A DNA stretch of 64,000 nucleotides. Source: Rheinheimera hassiensis. GTDB taxonomy: Bacteria > Pseudomonadota > Gammaproteobacteria > Enterobacterales > Alteromonadaceae. Below the pieces are notes generated by a model, which saw only the letters and a program-made list of their open reading frames with translations, did not search any database and had not been told where the DNA came from. Of the stretch, positions 61,904-64,000 are shown piece after piece. Every line of letters begins with the position of its first letter. Positions within the stretch are counted from its first letter, which is position 1. Location of the stretch: assembly GCF_022436675.1 (NCBI RefSeq), contig NZ_JAKUJZ010000007.1, positions 1 to 64,000 on the forward strand, read 5' to 3'. The position numbers were made by a program, and so were the translations under genes.

Positions 61904-62887
61904 TTATTGCTGCTCTGCAGGTTTTTCCGGATGAGCTAAACGGTAGACGTAGGCAGTAAGAATATGTACTTTATCTTCGCCTAAAGTTTGCTTAAAGGCT
62001 GGCATCACACCATTGCGACCTTTAGTCAGCGTCTCTTCTACCGCTCGGGCTGATCCGCCGTACAACCAGATATTGTCTGTCAGGTTAGGCGCACCGAATG
62101 GCAGATTGTGCGCCAGACTACCTTTACCATCCGGGCCATGACAGGCAGCACACAAGGCAAATTTAGTTTTACCGGCTTCAGCGTCACGTTCATTTACCGA
62201 ACGGCCTGACAAGCTAAGCACATAAGCTGTCATTTCTTTAATGCCTTGCTCGCCCAACGCATCAAACCAGCCTGGCATTGCCGCTTTACGGCCATGGAGC
62301 AGGGTTTCTTTGATTTTGTCCGGGGTGCCGCCGTATAACCAGTCGTTGTCAGTCAGGTTAGGGAAGCCGTGCTGGCCGCGGGCGTCAGAGCCGTGACACA
62401 ATGAACAGTTTTGCAAAAATAACCGCTGGCCGATTTTGATAGCGTCATCATCGTAGGCCAGATCTAACACATCACGTTTGGCAAACTGCTGGAATACCGG
62501 ACCATAAACTTCGTCAGCCCGCACCATTTCGCGGTCCAGCTCAACGTTACGGCCTTCTTCTACTGCTTTTGTTACAGCTAATTGCGACTCTTCCAGTGAT
62601 TTAATACCCTGGTTTGAGCTGGTCCAGCCTAAAAAGCCTTTCCAGTTACCCAGACCCGGATACGCTGCCAGATAAAACACTGACCATACCAGCGTCAGAA
62701 TGAACATATAAGTCCACCAGCGCGGTAACGGGTTGTTTATTTCTTCAATACCGTCTACTTCATGGCCGGTGGTTTCGTCTTCAGGTACACCGACATAATT
62801 TTTCAGGTTCCAGGTCAGCAGTATCGCACAGCCGATCAGCACCGGAAGGGTTAACACTATGATCCAAGCACTCCAAAAGCTACTCAT
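61904..62887 (-). CDS. ccoP: cbb3 cytochrome oxidase diheme subunit CcoP
   Basis: A 327-aa membrane cytochrome c. ATG 62887 is taken as start (a longer frame to 62959 runs through ccoQ). Two N-terminal helices (~8-27 and ~58-76), then two c-type heme sites CSLCH (161-165) and CAACH (246-250), with axial Met candidates in AAMPGWF and GVMPAF. It passes electrons from c-type cytochromes to CcoO/CcoN. Overlaps ccoQ by eight bases. Confidence 0.95.
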   Translation of the reverse strand: MSSFWSAWIIVLTLPVLIGCAILLTWNLKNYVGVPEDETTGHEVDGIEEINNPLPRWWTYMFILTLVWSVFYLAAYPGLGNWKGFLGWTSSNQGIKSLEESQLAVTKAVEEGRNVELDREMVRADEVYGPVFQQFAKRDVLDLAYDDDAIKIGQRLFLQNCSLCHGSDARGQHGFPNLTDNDWLYGGTPDKIKETLLHGRKAAMPGWFDALGEQGIKEMTAYVLSLSGRSVNERDAEAGKTKFALCAACHGPDGKGSLAHNLPFGAPNLTDNIWLYGGSARAVEETLTKGRNGVMPAFKQTLGEDKVHILTAYVYRLAHPEKPAEQQ

Positions 62888-63065
62888 GATCCGACTCCTG
62901 TTTGGTTTTTTGTTGTGCTTTTTGTTCGTCTTCAAACACCAGATTGGCAGCCTGATCAAAATCAGTTTTGCGTTTCTTGCTGTATGCCCAGATCACGAAT
63001 GCAATAAAGGCGACAAACAAAATGACGGTAAAAATACTGTGTATCGTTGCGTATTCCATTGGCAT
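62880..63065 (-). CDS. ccoQ: cbb3 oxidase subunit CcoQ
   Basis: A 61-aa protein with one membrane helix (IFTVILFVAFIAFVIWAYS) followed by a charged tail (KKRKTDFDQAANLVF). The FVxFIxxxIWAYSxxRK pattern is typical. It stabilises CcoP in the complex. Overlaps ccoO by one base and ccoP by eight. Confidence 0.94.
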   Translation of the reverse strand: MPMEYATIHSIFTVILFVAFIAFVIWAYSKKRKTDFDQAANLVFEDEQKAQQKTKQESDHE

Positions 63066-63676
63066 TACTTCAGGTGCGTGCCAAGCGACTGCAGATAAGC
63101 TATCAGCGCTTGCATTTCAGTTTTACCCTGCACGGCAGCCGCTGCGCCGGCGATATCTTCATCGCTGTATGGCACACCATAGCGCTGCAATACCTGCATT
63201 TTTTTAGCTGTATATTTACCATCTAGCACATTTTTATCTAACCATGGAAAAGCTGGCATATTAGATTGAGGCACCACTGAGCGTGGGTCCATTAAATGGG
63301 CGTGATGCCAGTCGTCACTGTAGCGCTCGCCTACGCGGGCCAAATCAGGGCCGGTACGTTTAGAACCCCACAGGAACGGGTGATCCCATACGCTTTCACC
63401 GGCAACAGAGTAGTGGCCATAGCGTTCAACTTCTGCCCGAAAAGGCCGGATCATCTGGCTATGACAACCCACGCAACCTTCGCGGACATAGATATCACGG
63501 CCTTCCAGCTGCAGCGCAGTGTAAGGTGTCATACCGTCAACCGGTTGCGTGGTTTCGTCCAGGAAAAACAGCGGTGTAATCAGTACCAGAGTGCCGAAAC
63601 TGATGGCAACAATCGTTAATATTGCTAACAGGCCAACACTTCTTTCAATTTTGTCATGATGATTCTTGTTTGACAT
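63065..63676 (-). CDS. ccoO: cbb3 cytochrome oxidase monoheme subunit CcoO
   Basis: A 203-aa membrane-anchored c-type cytochrome: one N-terminal helix (~13-38) and a single heme c site CVGCH (68-72) in [22 protein letters not shown], which is diagnostic, with [16 protein letters not shown] for the axial Met. Ten bases after ccoN. Confidence 0.96.
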   Translation of the reverse strand: MSNKNHHDKIERSVGLLAILTIVAISFGTLVLITPLFFLDETTQPVDGMTPYTALQLEGRDIYVREGCVGCHSQMIRPFRAEVERYGHYSVAGESVWDHPFLWGSKRTGPDLARVGERYSDDWHHAHLMDPRSVVPQSNMPAFPWLDKNVLDGKYTAKKMQVLQRYGVPYSDEDIAGAAAAVQGKTEMQALIAYLQSLGTHLK

Positions 63677-63686
63677 GATTTACCTC

Positions 63687-64000
63687 TTACGCTGCCGCTG
63701 GCACAGGTTGTAATGTTTCATCTTTAGCGCGTACTGTTTTATAAACGTTGTACGCCATCAGCAACATACCCGCTACTACAAACACACCACCGATAAAGCG
63801 CATCAGGTAGAAAGGTTTAGACGCTTCTAAGCTTTGCACAAAGCTGTAAGTCAGGGTGCCGTCAGTGTTAACCGCACGCCACATCATGCCTTGGGTAATA
63901 CCGGAGATCCACATCGCCACGATATACAGCACCACACCGATAGTGTGTAGCCAGAAGTGGGTGTTAATCAGCGAAATACTGTACATGCGGCCCTGGTTAT
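63687..64000 (-). CDS. ccoN: cbb3 cytochrome oxidase catalytic subunit CcoN (3' part only)
   Basis: The last ~104 codons of a larger gene cut by the window edge. The frame is open to base 64000. The visible part ([21 protein letters not shown], then ITQGMMWRA) is the C-terminal helix region of CcoN: LHFWLxTIGxxLYIxxMWxxGxxQGxMW is the family pattern. CcoN holds the low-spin heme b and the heme b3-CuB site, but those residues are outside the window. Confidence 0.95.
   Translation of the reverse strand, partial: NQGRMYSISLINTHFWLHTIGVVLYIVAMWISGITQGMMWRAVNTDGTLTYSFVQSLEASKPFYLMRFIGGVFVVAGMLLMAYNVYKTVRAKDETLQPVPAAA

Noticed and set aside
1-64000. CRISPR arrays, tRNA/rRNA genes, insertion sequences and prophage
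   Set aside because: No regularly spaced repeats, no cloverleaf or rRNA sequence, no transposase or phage structural gene; phage-like genes at 22459-37033 are the T6SS.

Overview
The window looks like chromosomal DNA of a gammaproteobacterium of the Alteromonadales/Rheinheimera-Shewanella type. The clue is the reverse-strand block ccoNOQP-ccoHIS-tauE-like-fnr-uspE-ttcA, together with DUF2987, Bax-like, AlaA and YebG genes. The genus assignment is tentative because there is no rRNA or other marker in the window. I saw no tRNA, rRNA, CRISPR array, transposase or phage structural gene.

Region 1 (1-5353) is part of a chromosomal integron cassette array. Ten small + strand genes are each followed by an attC-like site of about 55-105 bp, and the array runs out at a degenerate attC near 4971, followed by an SH3-domain gene. 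The integrase and attI are not in the window and should lie upstream. Most cassette products are unknown. Recognisable ones are a RimJ-like GNAT acetyltransferase, an XRE-type regulator fused to a two-helix membrane domain (with its own putative promoter and operator), a lipoprotein, an EF-Tu domain-3-like protein and a double SH3 protein. One cassette (2950-3288) may be non-coding.

Region 2 (5475-10540) holds a secreted Kelch protein, a small periplasmic protein and a vitamin B12 operon: cobalamin riboswitch, then btuD-like ATPase, btuC-like permease, cob(I)alamin adenosyltransferase and btuF-like binding protein. There is no btuB here.

Region 3 (10537-43904) is a complete type VI secretion system. 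It begins with a reverse-strand PpkA-type kinase, then runs on the + strand: FHA protein, TssJ, K, L (OmpA type), M, TagF, PppA, TssA, B, C, a second TssC-like gene, TagJ, TssE, F, G, H, Hcp, VgrG and PAAR. All 13 core components plus the threonine-phosphorylation circuit (PpkA/Fha/PppA/TagF) are present. Behind PAAR comes an effector module: an alpha-helical protein, a ketosynthase-fold protein that has lost its catalytic residues, a 1309-aa Rhs protein with an unassigned C-terminal toxin domain, and a VOC-fold putative immunity protein. It ends with an apparent orphan immunity gene and debris (a toxin tail and a decayed piece of the neighbouring MAPEG gene), pointing to past turnover of the toxin cassette.

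Region 4 (43922-55264) is ordinary chromosomal material on both strands: MAPEG protein, zinc-ribbon rhomboid protease, a hypothetical membrane protein, patatin-like lipase, dGTPase, LexA-controlled yebG, AGCS sodium/alanine symporter, a CDF metal exporter, a YSC84-type lipoprotein, AlaA, Bax-like glucosaminidase and DUF2987.

Region 5 (55318-64000, all reverse strand) is the microaerobic respiration block. It carries the cbb3 oxidase structural genes ccoNOQP (ccoN cut by the window end), assembly genes ccoH, ccoI and ccoS, a TauE/SafE-like membrane protein, the oxygen sensor fnr, uspE and ttcA. ccoS (58779-58958) is a short gene that is easily missed.
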